Notes: generated by a model from the letters alone, not told the origin. A stretch of DNA of 64,000 nt from Achatina immaculata (GCA_009760885.1 CM019708.1:13712031-13776030), one strand, 5' to 3'. Counted from the first letter of the stretch, positions 31,736 through 42,728 are shown. A program made the numbers and translations.

Positions 31736-32504
31736 CAATAGAAAGACAAAATAAACTGCACTCCAAAGTAGTTCACATAGGTCAGCGTGGGCCATGCTCC
31801 GAATAGCGGCACTTGACACCTGACCTATGTACTGAACACTTGGACAAGGTAACGGGCATGAGCAGATGTGGAGTCTGCTTATCGTAAATAACTGCCCTTG
31901 CCTGTTTGTCGTTCTGTTAACAACCACATCTCTACAACTGCACACGCCCATGGCACTAGCTCTCTGTCTTGAACATATCTGCACGCTGTCACTCATCTTT
32001 GACTCGTGTGATGCTAAATGTTTGGACAACATATTCCAGACATTCTGGCTAACTAAAATAATGATGTTACAATTGTTAATGAGTAAACACTGGCATCTAT
32101 TCGCAGCGTATTTATGCAGTTTTCTCCGCTATTTTTCGTTTTTTATTTCTCATTGATTCATTTTGTTTTGTTTCTTTGCCATTTTTGTGTTAGATTTTTT
32201 TTATAAAACGTCTCTTTTTCTATTGGTTCTTCTCGTTGTTATAGCAACCATGGCCTTTTAAACTCTATTATCGTGTTTCAAAATCCATGTTTTGTAACCC
32301 CCGTTTTATCTTTCTTCCTTGCTTTTTTCTACATATTTTCAATTTGGACATTGATATAAATTATTTATTCCATGTAGTAGTTCGTTCTTTTTAAAAATTC
32401 TTCTCGTATTCAGCAATTTTGTAGACCTCGTAAATAAACTTTCACACGAACAGAAAAACTTCGTCCTGTTTTGTTTCTCTTGTCTACCTCTTTCCTTCAG
32501 TGAG
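31736..32504. other. No recognisable feature
   Basis: Frames of 96-102 codons on opposite strands overlap at 31724-32156. Neither is recognised. Confidence 0.35.
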
Positions 32505-33140
32505 ATGGTGTCCTGTAAACTTAGGTCTCAGTCGTTTGATTGTTTGTCTTAGTGTGGTCTTTGGTTACACAATTTTTTGTGTCAGTTCTCTATCTGTCTT
32601 TGCTAGTGTAGTCTTCGCTTACACAGTTTCTTGTTTAGTTCCCTGTCTTTGGTATTGTAGTCTTCGCTTACACAGTTTCTTGTTTAGTTCCCTGTCTTTG
32701 GTATTGTAGTCTTCGCTTACACAGTGTCTTGTTTCAGTTCTCTGTCTTTGCTAGTGTAGTCTTCGCTTACACAGTTTCTTGTGCCAGTTCTCTATCTGTC
32801 TTTGCTAGTGTAGTCTTCGCTTACACAGTTTCTTTTTTCAGCTCTCTGTCTTTACTAGTGTAGTCTTCGTTTACACAGTTTCTTGTTTCAGTTCTCTGTC
32901 TATCTTTGCTAGTGTTGTCTTCGCTTACACAGTTTGTTGTTTAGTTCCCTGTCTTTGGTAGTGTAGTCTTCGCTTACACAGTTTCTTGTTTCAGTTCTCT
33001 GTCTATCTTTGCTAGTGTAGTCTTCGCTTACACAGTTTCTTGTTTAGTTCCCTGTCTTTGGTATTGTAGTCTTCGCTTACACAGTGTCTTGTTTCAGTTC
33101 TCTGTCTGTTTTTTCTTAGTGCAGTCTTCGCTTACACAGT
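32505..33140. repeat. ~50-bp tandem repeat
   Basis: TAGTGTAGTCTTCGCTTACA plus CAGTTTCTTGTTTCAGTTCT plus a CTGTCTTTG block; about 12 units of 47-56 bases, alternating between CAGTTCTCTGTC and TAGTTCCCTGTC types, so a higher-order pattern is likely. Confidence 0.93.
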
Positions 33141-33216
33141 TTATAACATCTGAAATATATGATACATATTTCAGTTTAATCTGATCAGTTAAACCAGCAG
33201 CTGATCAATTTCGCCC

Positions 33217-33578
33217 AAGTCGGTAGCACATGAACTTCGCCAAATATTACAGCATGTGAACTTCGTCCAAGTAGGCGGCGTGTAAACTTTGTCCATGTAA
33301 CCGGCATGTGAACTTTGTCCAAGTAGGCGGCATGTGAACTTTGTCCAAGTAGGCGGCATGTGAACTTTGTCCAAGTAGGCGGCGTGTGAACGTTGTCCAC
33401 GTAGGCGGCGTGTGAACTTTGTCCATGTAGCCGGCATGTGAACTTTGTCACAGTAACCGGAATGTGAACTTTGTCCAAGTAACCGACATGTGAACTTTGT
33501 CCAAGTAGGCGGCATGTGAACTTTGTCCAAGTAGGCGGCTTGTGAACTTTGTCCAAGTAGGCGGCTTGTGGGCCGTGT
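33217..33578. repeat. 26-bp minisatellite
   Basis: CATGTGAACTTTGTCCAAGT plus AGGCGG with exact 26-base spacing (33305, 33331 and onward), about 14 units. The minus-strand 26-residue protein repeat results from three-unit (78-bp) phase cycling. Confidence 0.97.
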
Positions 33579-33700
33579 CCAATTTGACAGCTGATAAAGA
33601 TCTGACATCTTTTAAAAAAAAACCCAAGCATTAAAAATTTACAAATTAACAACAACAAACAAATATACACAAATGTTAAAACTTACTAGGTAAATTAAAC

Positions 33701-33952
33701 ACAGTGGTTCTTAACATGGTGTACTTGGACTCCCAAAGGGGTTCACAAAAAAGTGTTTGAGGTCATGAACCAACAAATGAGTTACTATTATCATTAAAGA
33801 GTTTATTGCGTAACTGCATTATAATAAAACATAAAAAAGAAGAAGAAATGAGGAGTCCACAGCTGTTGTCAGACCAGAAAGTTGGGGGGGGGGGAGGAAA
33901 AGGGGGGGGGAGGGGGAACGGTCCTAGACCAAAAATTGTTAAGATCCGCTGT
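33701..33952. mobile_element. hAT-like non-autonomous element
   Basis: The left end ACAGTGGTTCTTAAC (33701) and the right end, reading ACAGCGGATCTTAAC on the minus strand (from 33952), form imperfect 15-bp terminal inverted repeats of the CAGTGGTTCTTAAC type common in hAT/Charlie-like MITEs. Just inside the left end, CTCCCAAAGGGGTTCAC is also typical. No 8-bp target duplication is evident, and G runs (33884-33917) interrupt the right half, so the copy is decayed. No transposase. Confidence 0.5.
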
Positions 33953-34084
33953 ACTAGACGGCTTAATAAATATCAGTACTAGCTTTACGTGGAACAACTA
34001 GAAGAAAAGAGGAAGGAGACAGTTACAGCAAAATGTAACAATGTCCCAGAGAGGGAACATTTAATGTGGTCCCTGACAGAGTTC

Positions 34085-34395
34085 GATAGTGAAAGTAGTA
34101 AATAAAGCTCCTCTGATAGTGGAAGTAGTAAACAAAGCTCCTCTGATAGTGGAAGTAGTAAGCAAAGCTCCTCTGATAGTGGAAGTAGTAAACAAAGCTC
34201 CTCTGACAGTGAAAGTAGTAAACAAAGCTCCTCTGACAGTGAAAGTAGTAAACAAAGCTCCTCTGACAGTGAAAGTAGTAAACAAAGCTCCTCTGACAGT
34301 GAAAGTAGTAAACAAAGCTCCTCTGATAGTGAAAGTAGTAATGAAAGCTCCTCTGATAGTGAAAGTAGTAAAGAAAGCTCCTCCGATATTTTCTG
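34085..34395. repeat. 30-bp minisatellite
   Basis: Ten units of GATAGTGAAAGTAGTAAACA plus AAGCTCCTCT. The GATAGTGGAAG type is grouped in the first four units and the GACAGTGAAAG type in the next four. The 10-codon period leaves 113-codon frames open on both strands. Confidence 0.97.
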
Positions 34396-34863
34396 ATCTC
34401 ATGCTAAACCTGGCTACAAAAGTTACCTGATACTACGTCGTGTTAGCTGGCGAGGCTAGCGATGAATCTAAAGAATGCAGGTGATTGGTTAGTACGGCTC
34501 GCTGACCAACCACTCCCACCCACAGTTAGTGGATTATTCGTTAGCTTTGGGGAAGTTTAACGGTGAGGACCGACTGGCTGAATGATTCATTCAACTTTAA
34601 GTGGGAAAAGTCAAGAACTGGACACGCGGGCCGTTTGATATTCTTCCCTTTCTCTCTCATCATTCACTTTTGCCAATCATTTATTTAACTCCAGTAAATA
34701 AAAACATAAAGAGCATGTATCAAATGTAAAATAACAAAACAAATATTCCCCGTCCGTGTATTCACAAATATAGAATAATTATACAGCGGAATAACTTAAT
34801 GTCACGTTCTCACATACACGCACACTTACAGTGAAATCGCTTGACACTTACAAATAATGTGGC
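34396..34863. other. No recognisable feature
   Basis: Unique-looking sequence between two arrays. Confidence 0.4.
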
Positions 34864-35105
34864 TAGATGGATGGATGGATGGATGGATGGATGGATGGAT
34901 GGATGGATGGATGGATGGATGGATGGATGGTTTGGATGGATGGTTTGGATGGATGGTTGGATGGTTGGATGGATGGGTGGGTGGATGGATGGATGGATGG
35001 ATGGATGGGTGGGTGGGTGGATGGATGGATGGTTGGATGGATGGATGGATGGATGGATGGGTGGATGGATGAATGGATGGATGGATGGATGGATGGATGG
35101 ATGGA
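34864..35105. repeat. (GGAT)n microsatellite
   Basis: About 60 tetramers, clean at both ends, with GGTTTGGAT, GGGT and GGTT variants in the middle. Confidence 0.98.
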
Positions 35106-35544
35106 TTACAAAGACTCGTTTAACATTGCACTTTTCATTACTCAATACTGGACTGTTATACATATTCACCATTAGGCTGGTACTATATGGACGTTAAAAG
35201 AATGCACAAAAATGTAATAAACAAATTCTTGCATTCTTCTCTTAATCGCAAGAGCCAAAACGAGTCTGTGAGAAGAGAAGAAACTTTTTAAAAAAAGAAA
35301 GAATTTTTAATTTCCAGACAATAAAATTTCTCTCCATCATATCATGGCCGTACCACAGAGTTCATTTCTGTGAATTATGTTTTGATTCGAACAATCTCCA
35401 GTATATACTGAATATAAATCCTTGACCTTCTGCTGACCAGAAAGATGAAGAAAGGACACTTTTATTCTCAAGCTAACATGACGGTACAACAAGGTGTTAC
35501 TACTGCCAGCCACTGACTAGGTGGCGGAGAGAAACAGCATAAGG
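35106..35544. other. No recognisable feature
   Basis: No supported exon or repeat. Confidence 0.4.
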
Positions 35545-35632
35545 CGAGATGAACATAAAGCGAGATGAACATAAAGCGAGATGAACATAAAGCGAGATGA
35601 ACATAAAGCGAGATGAACATAAAGCGAAGTTC
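35545..35632. repeat. 16-bp minisatellite
   Basis: GCGAGATGAACATAAA in five or six near-perfect units. Confidence 0.95.
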
Positions 35633-35872
35633 ATGAGCGTGAATATAAAGAACTTTACTGTCTGTAAGCAATCATGTTTTCAAACATTAACTAGGTTGTT
35701 GTTATAATGTGTACACAAACTTTAAAATAAGTGCTTTTACGTTTAAATAAATGCTGTATACTATACAAAAAACTATTTGTAAATTTGTAATACGAAATTC
35801 TGTTATTTCAGTGAACAAACCAATAGCAGGAAAATGAATAGTCGCAATGAGGGCCATCGGAACGCGGGAACT

Positions 35873-35880
35873 CTGCCTGT

Positions 35881-35917
<37 letters not shown>

Positions 35918-35998
35918 TGTCTGTCTGCCTGCCTGTCTGCCTGCCTGTCTGTCTGCCTGCCTGCCTGCCTGCCTGTCTGTCTGTCTGTCTGTCTGTGC
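35873..35998. repeat. (CTGC)n/(CTGT)n microsatellite
   Basis: Mixed CTGC and CTGT tetramers ending in GCGCGCGC. Confidence 0.95.
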
Positions 35999-36500
35999 GC
36001 GCGCGAGCAATGAAACAAAAACAACAATAAAATTAACAAGAGAACTACAAATAAATATTATTTCCATTAACTTTATACCAGGATGGCTCTATGAATTCTT
36101 TATTTCCTGCCTGCCATGTAATACTTCGACAATGTGTGCCACCCCTTCTATCAACATTTTTTTTTATTCCATTCTCCACTGTGTCTGTTCCTTCAAGTAC
36201 TTTTTTTCCTTGGTCTCTCTTTCTTTTATTATTCTCTTGAATGTTCTAGCGATTTTTTTTCAGGTTTTAGAAAAAAAAAATTGTCTTCTCATAGCAGACC
36301 GGAAGTTTGGATTATCGTTTCCGTTTCGATTCATTTATTTCCCTTGTTATTAAAATGTCTGCAGTTTTACTATTTTGTCTTCATGAAAGTTCTCTGGCTG
36401 GTTTTATTCTTTTCTGCCTTTGTTTATTCTGATATTCCCATCTCCATCTATTTCTCTCTCCCTTTCTCGCTATCTTTCATTCTCTCGTTTGGTATGGGTA
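35999..36500. other. No recognisable feature
   Basis: T-rich on the plus strand; frames run out of the adjoining tetramer repeat and carry no recognisable domain. Confidence 0.35.
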
Positions 36501-36501
36501 T

Positions 36502-36514
<13 letters not shown>

Positions 36515-36559
<45 letters not shown>

Positions 36560-36654
36560 ATGAGAGAGAGAGAGAGTGAGAGAGAGTGAGAGTGAAAGAA
36601 ATCTTAGTATCATGAATCACTCTCTCACTCGAACTCTTCTCCTCAACTTCTTCC

Positions 36655-36722
<68 letters not shown>

Positions 36723-37608
36723 ATCTCTTCTCTTTCCTTATATTTCTTTCTTCCTCTGAATCTCTTCTTTTCTCCTCTAGTTCTCTCTTCCTCTATCTCT
36801 CTCACTATAAATCTCTTCTTTTTTCTTCTATTTCTTTCTTCCTGTCTCTCCCTCTCAATCTCTCTCTTTTTTTCTATTTCTTTCTTCTCCCCCCTCTCTT
36901 TGTATCTCTATATCTCCATTTATCTCTCTCGCTTTAATTTCTTTCTTCCACTTTCTTTTTCTTTCTTTCGTTTGCAGTATCCCTGTATCTTTCTTTCGCT
37001 CTCTCTCTTCCCTCCCTCTCCTCATTCTCTCACTCTTCCTCCTCCTCCATCTTCACTATGTCAACGATCTGAAGAGTATGAGAAAAATAACGATGGTATC
37101 AACAAATGGTATGATAACGATCCGACTTCTCGGAATGAAGACATTGGATTCTGTCCCCGTTTCCTACTATGTCTACTTGACAATTATCTTCGTCAGTGCT
37201 ACGGAGTAGGTGCCCCTATACCGAGAATCTTCTTTCAAGGATGAGATGGGAGCAAGGCAGACTGTCCGAAAGTACTTTAGCATTACATCCTTCCCAGACT
37301 GAGATACAGATATGGCTGAACATCTACTTTCATTCATAAATAACACATGATGATGACTGCAAAAACATTTTTTAAAATTTCAACAAAAATAATTTTTTAA
37401 AAAACATATACATATTACAATTATTTAAAATTACTTATCAATTTTTTTTAAAAAGTGCTGTATGTTCAAAGGGAAAGAACTCATAATTTAACAGTATCAC
37501 TTTACCCACAGAATGTCAGGTATCAGTTCAGTGTTTTCTGTCAAAATAATTGTATTATGTGAATTATATAAGAAAATCTTATTCATGTAACTCATATATC
37601 TGTGTGTG

Positions 37609-37619
<11 letters not shown>
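36515..37619. repeat. 1.1-kb tandem duplication, copy 1
   Basis: Starts in (TA)n(GA)n, runs through CT-rich DNA and then about 550 bases of unique sequence. Reference points: ATCTTAGTATCATGAATCAC at 36601, ACGGAGTAGGTGCCCCTATA at 37201 and TTTACCCACAGAATGTCAGG at 37501. All recur 1101-1106 bases later with essentially no substitutions that I can see; length differences lie in the microsatellite parts. The 61-codon unique part of the frame (about 37059-37244) is not recognised. Confidence 0.95.
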
Positions 37620-37666
<47 letters not shown>

Positions 37667-37760
37667 TGAGAGAGAGAGAGAGTGAGAGAGAGTGAGAGTG
37701 AAAGAAATCTTAGTATCATGAATCACTCTCTCACTCGAACTCTTCTCCTCAACTTCTTCC

Positions 37761-37821
<61 letters not shown>

Positions 37822-38711
37822 ATCTCTTCTCTTTCCTTATATTTCTTTCTTCCTCTGAATCTCTTCTTTTCTCCTCTAGTTCTCTCTTCCTCTATCTCTC
37901 TCACTATAAATCTCTTCTTTTTTCTTCTATTTCTTTCTTCCTGTCTCTCCCTCTCAATCTCTCTCTTTTTTTCTATTTCTTTCTTCTCCCCCCTCTCTTT
38001 GTATCTCTATATCTCCATTTATCTCTCTCGCTTTAATTTCTTTCTTCCACTTTCTTTTTCTTTCTTTCGTTTGCAGTATCCCTGTATCTTTCTTTCGCTC
38101 TCTCTCTCTTCCCTCCCTCTCCTCATTCTCTCACTCTTCCTCCTCCTCCATCTTCACTATGTCAACGATCTGAAGAGTATGAGAAAAATAACGATGGTAT
38201 CAACAAATGGTATGATAACGATCCGACTTCTCGGAATGAAGACATTGGATTCTGTCCCCGTTTCCTACTATGTCTACTTGACAATTATCTTCGTCAGTGC
38301 TACGGAGTAGGTGCCCCTATACCGAGAATCTTCTTTCAAGGATGAGATGGGAGCAAGGCAGACTGTCCGAAAGTACTTTAGCATTACATCCTTCCCAGAC
38401 TGAGATACAGATATGGCTGAACATCTACTTTCATTCATAAATAACACATGATGATGACTGCAAAAACATTTTTTAAAATTTCAACAAAAATAATTTTTTA
38501 AAAAACATATACATATTACAATTATTTAAAATTACTTATCAATTTTTTTTAAAAAGTGCTGTATGTTCAAAGGGAAAGAACTCATAATTTAACAGTATCA
38601 CTTTACCCACAGAATGTCAGGTATCAGTTCAGTGTTTTCTGTCAAAATAATTGTATTATGTGAATTATATAAGAAAATCTTATTCATGTAACTCATATAT
38701 CTGTGTGTGTA

Positions 38712-38720
<9 letters not shown>
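37620..38720. repeat. 1.1-kb tandem duplication, copy 2
   Basis: Counterparts of the copy 1 reference points lie at 37707, 38302 and 38602. One extra CT pair near 38100 and a shorter CT run near 37790 account for the offset change. It ends in (TA)n at 38706-38775. Confidence 0.95.

Positions 38721-38775
<55 letters not shown>
38706..38775. repeat. (TA)n microsatellite
   Basis: About 33 TA units with two TTA breaks. Confidence 0.95.
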
Positions 38776-38778
<3 letters not shown>

Positions 38779-39443
38779 TAAAGTGGGCCAAACGTTTTTT
38801 ATTTGTTTTGTAGGTAAGGTACCATGATCAACAAAGGTGGTCCTTCCACCCAGACTAAGTAGATTTTAATCTACAAACCCTCACAACCGCGAGCTGGTAA
38901 ACTTATCTAGCCAACCCTTGCGGGTTAAAAAAAATTAATCATGAGAATAACACAGTGACTACAGATCTGCCTTATAGTTGTAACTGTACGGTTCCGTTAG
39001 CAAAGCTAAATATAAAAACGTGTTCCAACTGTTGGTGGGGGGGGGGGGGGACAGGAAAATCATGCGCACATTTTCTTACATTCATCAGCTCCATCACATC
39101 GAAGGTTGTGACTTCTTACATTTGCTGTAGCAGTAAAGGTACAACCTCAGAAGGTGGACTCACTTCAGGCGCTATTTTGACACAAAAAGCTTTTTCTTAC
39201 AATATCACGGTTAATTCCCCTAGTTTATCTATGTCTCACAGTCAGGATCTCAGATCTAATTTGATGAAGAAATTTCTTTGTTTTGCGGTATATCTTTTAA
39301 CATGTTAATATTTTTGTCCTTCAACATAAGAAAATGTTTCGATTCGCACTACCTTTAAGTTGCAATTTTTACAGTATTCGCATCTGTACAAGATATATAC
39401 AAAACACAGACAGCCATATATAAACTGTCTCTTAAATTATTCT
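38776..39443. other. No recognisable feature; 13-base G run
   Basis: Holds a 117-codon frame at 38955-39308 without recognisable domain, and a G homopolymer at 39038-39050 that could be a sequencing or assembly weak point. Confidence 0.4.
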
Positions 39444-39834
39444 AACTTGGTTTGACATAAAACAAGGGGTCCGTCAGGGGTGCATATTGTCACCTTACTT
39501 ATTTAACTTGTACACTTAAAATATAATGAGGCATGTTAGAGAAGATGTAGACAAAGATTATTACGATGCCATAAAAATTGGAGGTTATGAAATACCAGAG
39601 ATTAGATATGCTGATGACACAGTATTACTGTCCACTACACGAAAAGGAATGGGAAAACTAATTATGTCAGTTCGTAAGAACAGTGAAGAGCAAAACCTTT
39701 ATCTTAAAGCAAAGAAAACTAAACTGATGACAACTGACAAAACAAACAAGGCAGTGAAATCTGTATCATGAGGAAAATTAGAAGAGGTGGAGAGTTTAGA
39801 ATATCTTGGATCACTACTAACTAATAATAGAGAT
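39444..39834 (+). pseudogene. LINE family A reverse transcriptase, part 1 of an interrupted copy
   Basis: Translation reads [19 protein letters not shown], a stop, then NIMRHVREDV and the catalytic box YADDTVLLS (YADD codons 39607-39618), followed by LYLKAKKTKLMTTDKTNKA. These correspond to RT motifs B to D of the longer copy at 43262-45597. The copy begins abruptly at 39444 (5' truncation) and stops at 39834, where a second LINE has inserted. Two in-frame stops make it non-coding. Confidence 0.92.
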
Positions 39835-40981
39835 CATCATCATCATGTGTCGCGCCGACTGGTGTTGGCTATTATGCTTCTCCAGAGTACACGATCCTTC
39901 ATGCAGGTCATCAGCTCAGTTGGTGATCTCCTCTCACACCATCCCGTCAGACTGTCCAGTATCATTTCTCTTGGTCTTCCTCTTGATCTTCTTCCTTCTA
40001 TTTTTCCTGTTGTTATAATATTTTCAATGCCCCCTCTTCTCATTGCATGTCCTATGAAAGTACATTGTCTCTCTCTTATCTTTTTGACAAGGTTTTTTGT
40101 CTCTCCAGCTCTTCTCCTACATTCTTCATTAGTTATTTTTGCTGTCCAGGGGATTCACAACATTCTTCTAATAAACCACATTTCTGCTGCTTCCAATGTT
40201 TTTTGTGCAGACTTGCCTATTGTCCATGATTCACTTCCATATAACAAGATAGGTTCAATATAGCATTTTAGGACTCGTTTTCTAACATTCATTGATAAAG
40301 ATGTGTTAGCTAATATGTTTCTCATTCTCTGAAATGCAGTCTTTGTTTGGCCTATTCTGTTCCTAATTTCTGTTCTGCATTTCCCATCTGAAGTTATTAC
40401 TGCTCCAAGGTATTTGAATATCTGCACCTGCTTTAGAATAGTTCCCTTTAATTTAATACTGCATGCTGGTGGATTCTGTTTCTTAGATATAACCATAGTC
40501 TCTGTATTTTTGATGTTCAAAGTAAGGCCTTTCTGTTCACTTTCTTTGACGACTTTATCCAAGAGATTTTGCAGGTCTTGTTGGTTCTCAGCTATCAGTA
40601 CTGTGTCGTCAGCATACCGAAGGTTGTTAATATTGTATCCTCCAATTTTTATGCCTGGTTCTGTGATGATTGTTCTTAGAATATTCTCGCTATGCAGAGA
40701 AAAAAGGTCTGGAGATAGTACACATCCTTGTCGCACCCCTTGTTTTATAGGTTGATATTTTCCAATTCTATTTTCAACTCGAATGCTGCTTCTTGCTGCC
40801 AGTATAGATGTTTTACAATCCTCATGTCTTTTCCGTCTATATTGATGTTTTCAAGCATTTTAATAATTTCAAATGCCTTGGTGTAATCAATGAAGCATAA
40901 GTAGAGATCTTTCTGTACTTCTAAAGCTCTTTCTGTTAGTGTTCGTAAAGCATAAATGGCATTGTGTGTTCCCTTTCCTCC
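39835..40981 (-). mobile_element. LINE family B inserted in LINE family A
   Basis: 5'-truncated minus-strand LINE of about 1147 bp. The frame 40736-40155 encodes [20 protein letters not shown] (motif B), then [15 protein letters not shown] (motif C, YADD at 40605-40616), [13 protein letters not shown] (motif D) and [11 protein letters not shown]. After a frameshift near 40150, IGHAMRRGGIENIITTGKIE and RRSRGRPREMILDSL form the C-terminus, ending near 39843. The 3' tail is (ATG)n, as in RTE-like elements. It is flanked by AATAATAGAGAT (39823-39834) and AATAATGGAGAT (40982-40993), a 12-bp target-site duplication with one difference. Confidence 0.92.
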
Positions 40982-41552
40982 AATAATGGAGATACAATGA
41001 GGGAATTTAAAAGGAGCTCATCTATCGCTCTTAACACAAAATTATTGTTTAACAATTAAAAAAAAACTGCGGAGAGAAACAGACAGAACTACAAAAATAA
41101 GATTTTTAAGGGCATGCATCTTTCCCATGGCAACATATGCCTGTGAGACCTGGACACTTAATAAAACAGCTGAGAATCACATGAATGCCTTTGAATGTAA
41201 ATGCTACAGAAGAGTTCTTCAAATATCATGGGCACAGAAAAGAACAAATATATTCATACTACAAGAATTTAATATTGAAGAAGATTGGCTAGTAAAGAAG
41301 ATTAAACAGAAAAAAAACTTAAGTATTTTGGACATATTAAACGTCATGATAATATAGAGAAGACAGGCTTGGAAGGGTGCATAAAGGGGAAAAGAAAGAG
41401 AGGAAGACCAAGGCGAAGATGGCTGCAAGACATCGTTGATGATCTGCAAATGGATGCATCAGCAGCAGGGCATCTTGCTTACTCCGAGAGGCCTACAGGA
41501 GAGCTGTTAGGGAGGCAAAGTTCCGCAAGGGACATGCAAACGACTGACTGAA
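40982..41552 (+). pseudogene. LINE family A reverse transcriptase, part 2 of the interrupted copy
   Basis: Resumes exactly at the target-site duplication with AATGGAGATACAATGAG, the sequence following the insertion point in the uninterrupted copy (43740-43840, minus strand). It continues through ATYACETWTLNKTAE and KRTNIFILQEFNIEEDW to GKRKRGRPRRRWLQDIVDDL, ending in ARDMQTTD. A frameshift near 41320 and a poly-A-containing insertion near 41035-41065 break it. The tail after 41550 is GACTGACTGA, matching the copy at 21950. Confidence 0.92.
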
Positions 41553-42329
41553 TGATCTAGTGTTATTCACATTTGACTAAAGAACTGTAATTGTACAAAA
41601 TATTTATGTATTATTTCCCTTTTACCATAACGAAGGTCCTTGCAAAGATTCGTAAAAATCAGTTTCCAAATTGTCTAGAAATACATGATGTTCTCTCCAC
41701 AGAATAGCCTGCCCCACTTCCAGTAGAGGCTGTAAAATGTGCTAACAGTGGTCGAATAACAACTAGGCTGAACAGTTTATAGAAGAGCAGATGGCCCGGC
41801 ATTGTGAGAGAAATAAAACTGCAACTACACACTACTGTTTCACGTGAAACATTATTACTGCTACAGTAACACGCTATGTTACCTTACAAACAGTGACGTA
41901 TCATTTTGTGTTTGGTCTGTGTAACATAAAGCCATTTTGTAAAAGTTGAGCACATCTAGAGGGGAATCAGGTCGTATCAGAAGACGGACGGTCTTAATAT
42001 GAGGGGTGGAAGCATTATTTAGTTTAGCTTTTGTCCCTGATTGTCAGCTTCATCAAAAGTTGATAATCCCTCATTGCATGTTATAACAATTATATTTCAT
42101 CATTCTAACTTCTATCAAACAACATTCACGTGACTGACTAGTCGATATATCACTCTGTGAGTATTTACCTTCCTTACAGTAGTCGTGACAAGTACAAAAA
42201 CAGAGAATCAGGTTCCAGAACGTAAGTGCTCGTAAAACAAGAGGAAATCTGATGATGATAATCTACTAAAGTTAACTTTCCTAATTTTACGATTCTGTTG
42301 CAACAAAAAAAAAGATCTATGTTAAAATG
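41553..42329. other. Region downstream of the channel exon; no other feature seen
   Basis: On the minus strand this would be the 3'UTR and downstream of the channel exon. No AATAAA was found on that strand near the stop; only AT-rich variants occur. The 3' end is therefore undefined. Confidence 0.35.
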
Positions 42330-42484
42330 TTAGCACTGCATGTGTTCTTGCTTCTGTCTTCTCTTGAAGCGAGTCCACGTTGTCCGTAAGATGATGCTCA
42401 CGATGAGACAGCTCAGCTCAAGAAACTCCAGGACAGTGAGGATACTTGCTCCAGTGAACAGGCTCATTTGGCCCCCAATGTTTG
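42330..42484 (-). CDS. Terminal exon of a DEG/ENaC-family cation channel
   Basis: Partial CDS (last exon only). The minus strand reads ANIGGQMSLFTGASILTVLE, then FLELSCLIVSIILRTTW, and ends FKRRQKQEHMQC-stop (stop at 42330-42332). IGGQ-x-x-LF-x-GAS-x-LT-x-LE is the diagnostic block at the start of the second transmembrane helix of degenerin/epithelial sodium channel subunits; GAS forms the selectivity filter. The remaining hydrophobic residues complete TM2 and are followed by a short basic cytoplasmic tail. The exon boundary is placed at 42484/42485 because the minus strand has TTGTCCACCTCCTCAG just before CAAACATTGG; the alanine codon would be split across the intron. Earlier exons (TM1, cysteine-rich ectodomain) should lie at higher coordinates, but none is recognisable up to 64000. 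The subfamily (ASIC-like, peptide-gated, degenerin) cannot be told from this exon. A stranded exon or processed fragment is the alternative. Confidence 0.82.
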
Positions 42485-42654
42485 CTGAGGAGGTGGACAA
42501 GAATTCAGAGTTTTTATGAGTTTGTTGAATTCTCATCTGTCGGATTCTTCACTTTCTTTTTAAAGGATTTATGTACTTTATCGATGCTTTTATACACAAA
42601 AGAAATCATTCACAAAATATGCAAATGCAGACATTTTCATTTTTAGAAATAACT

Positions 42655-42656
42655 AC

Positions 42657-42728
<72 letters not shown>

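Noticed and set aside
30097..31754. Open frames up to 491 codons rich in Ser, Leu, Phe
   Set aside because: All plus-strand frames are open simultaneously in a pyrimidine-only tract, so the absence of stops (which need A or G) is compositional.
34061..34430. 113-codon repeat proteins on both strands
   Set aside because: Result of the 30-bp array; both strands are equally open.
34841..35197. Trp/Met/Asp-rich frames around 34864-35105
   Set aside because: (GGAT)n tetranucleotide translated in three frames.
35847..36353. 168-codon Cys/Leu-rich frame resembling a secreted cysteine-rich protein
   Set aside because: The Cys-Leu-Pro-Ala pattern is the translation of (CTGC)n/(CTGT)n; no signal peptide precedes it.
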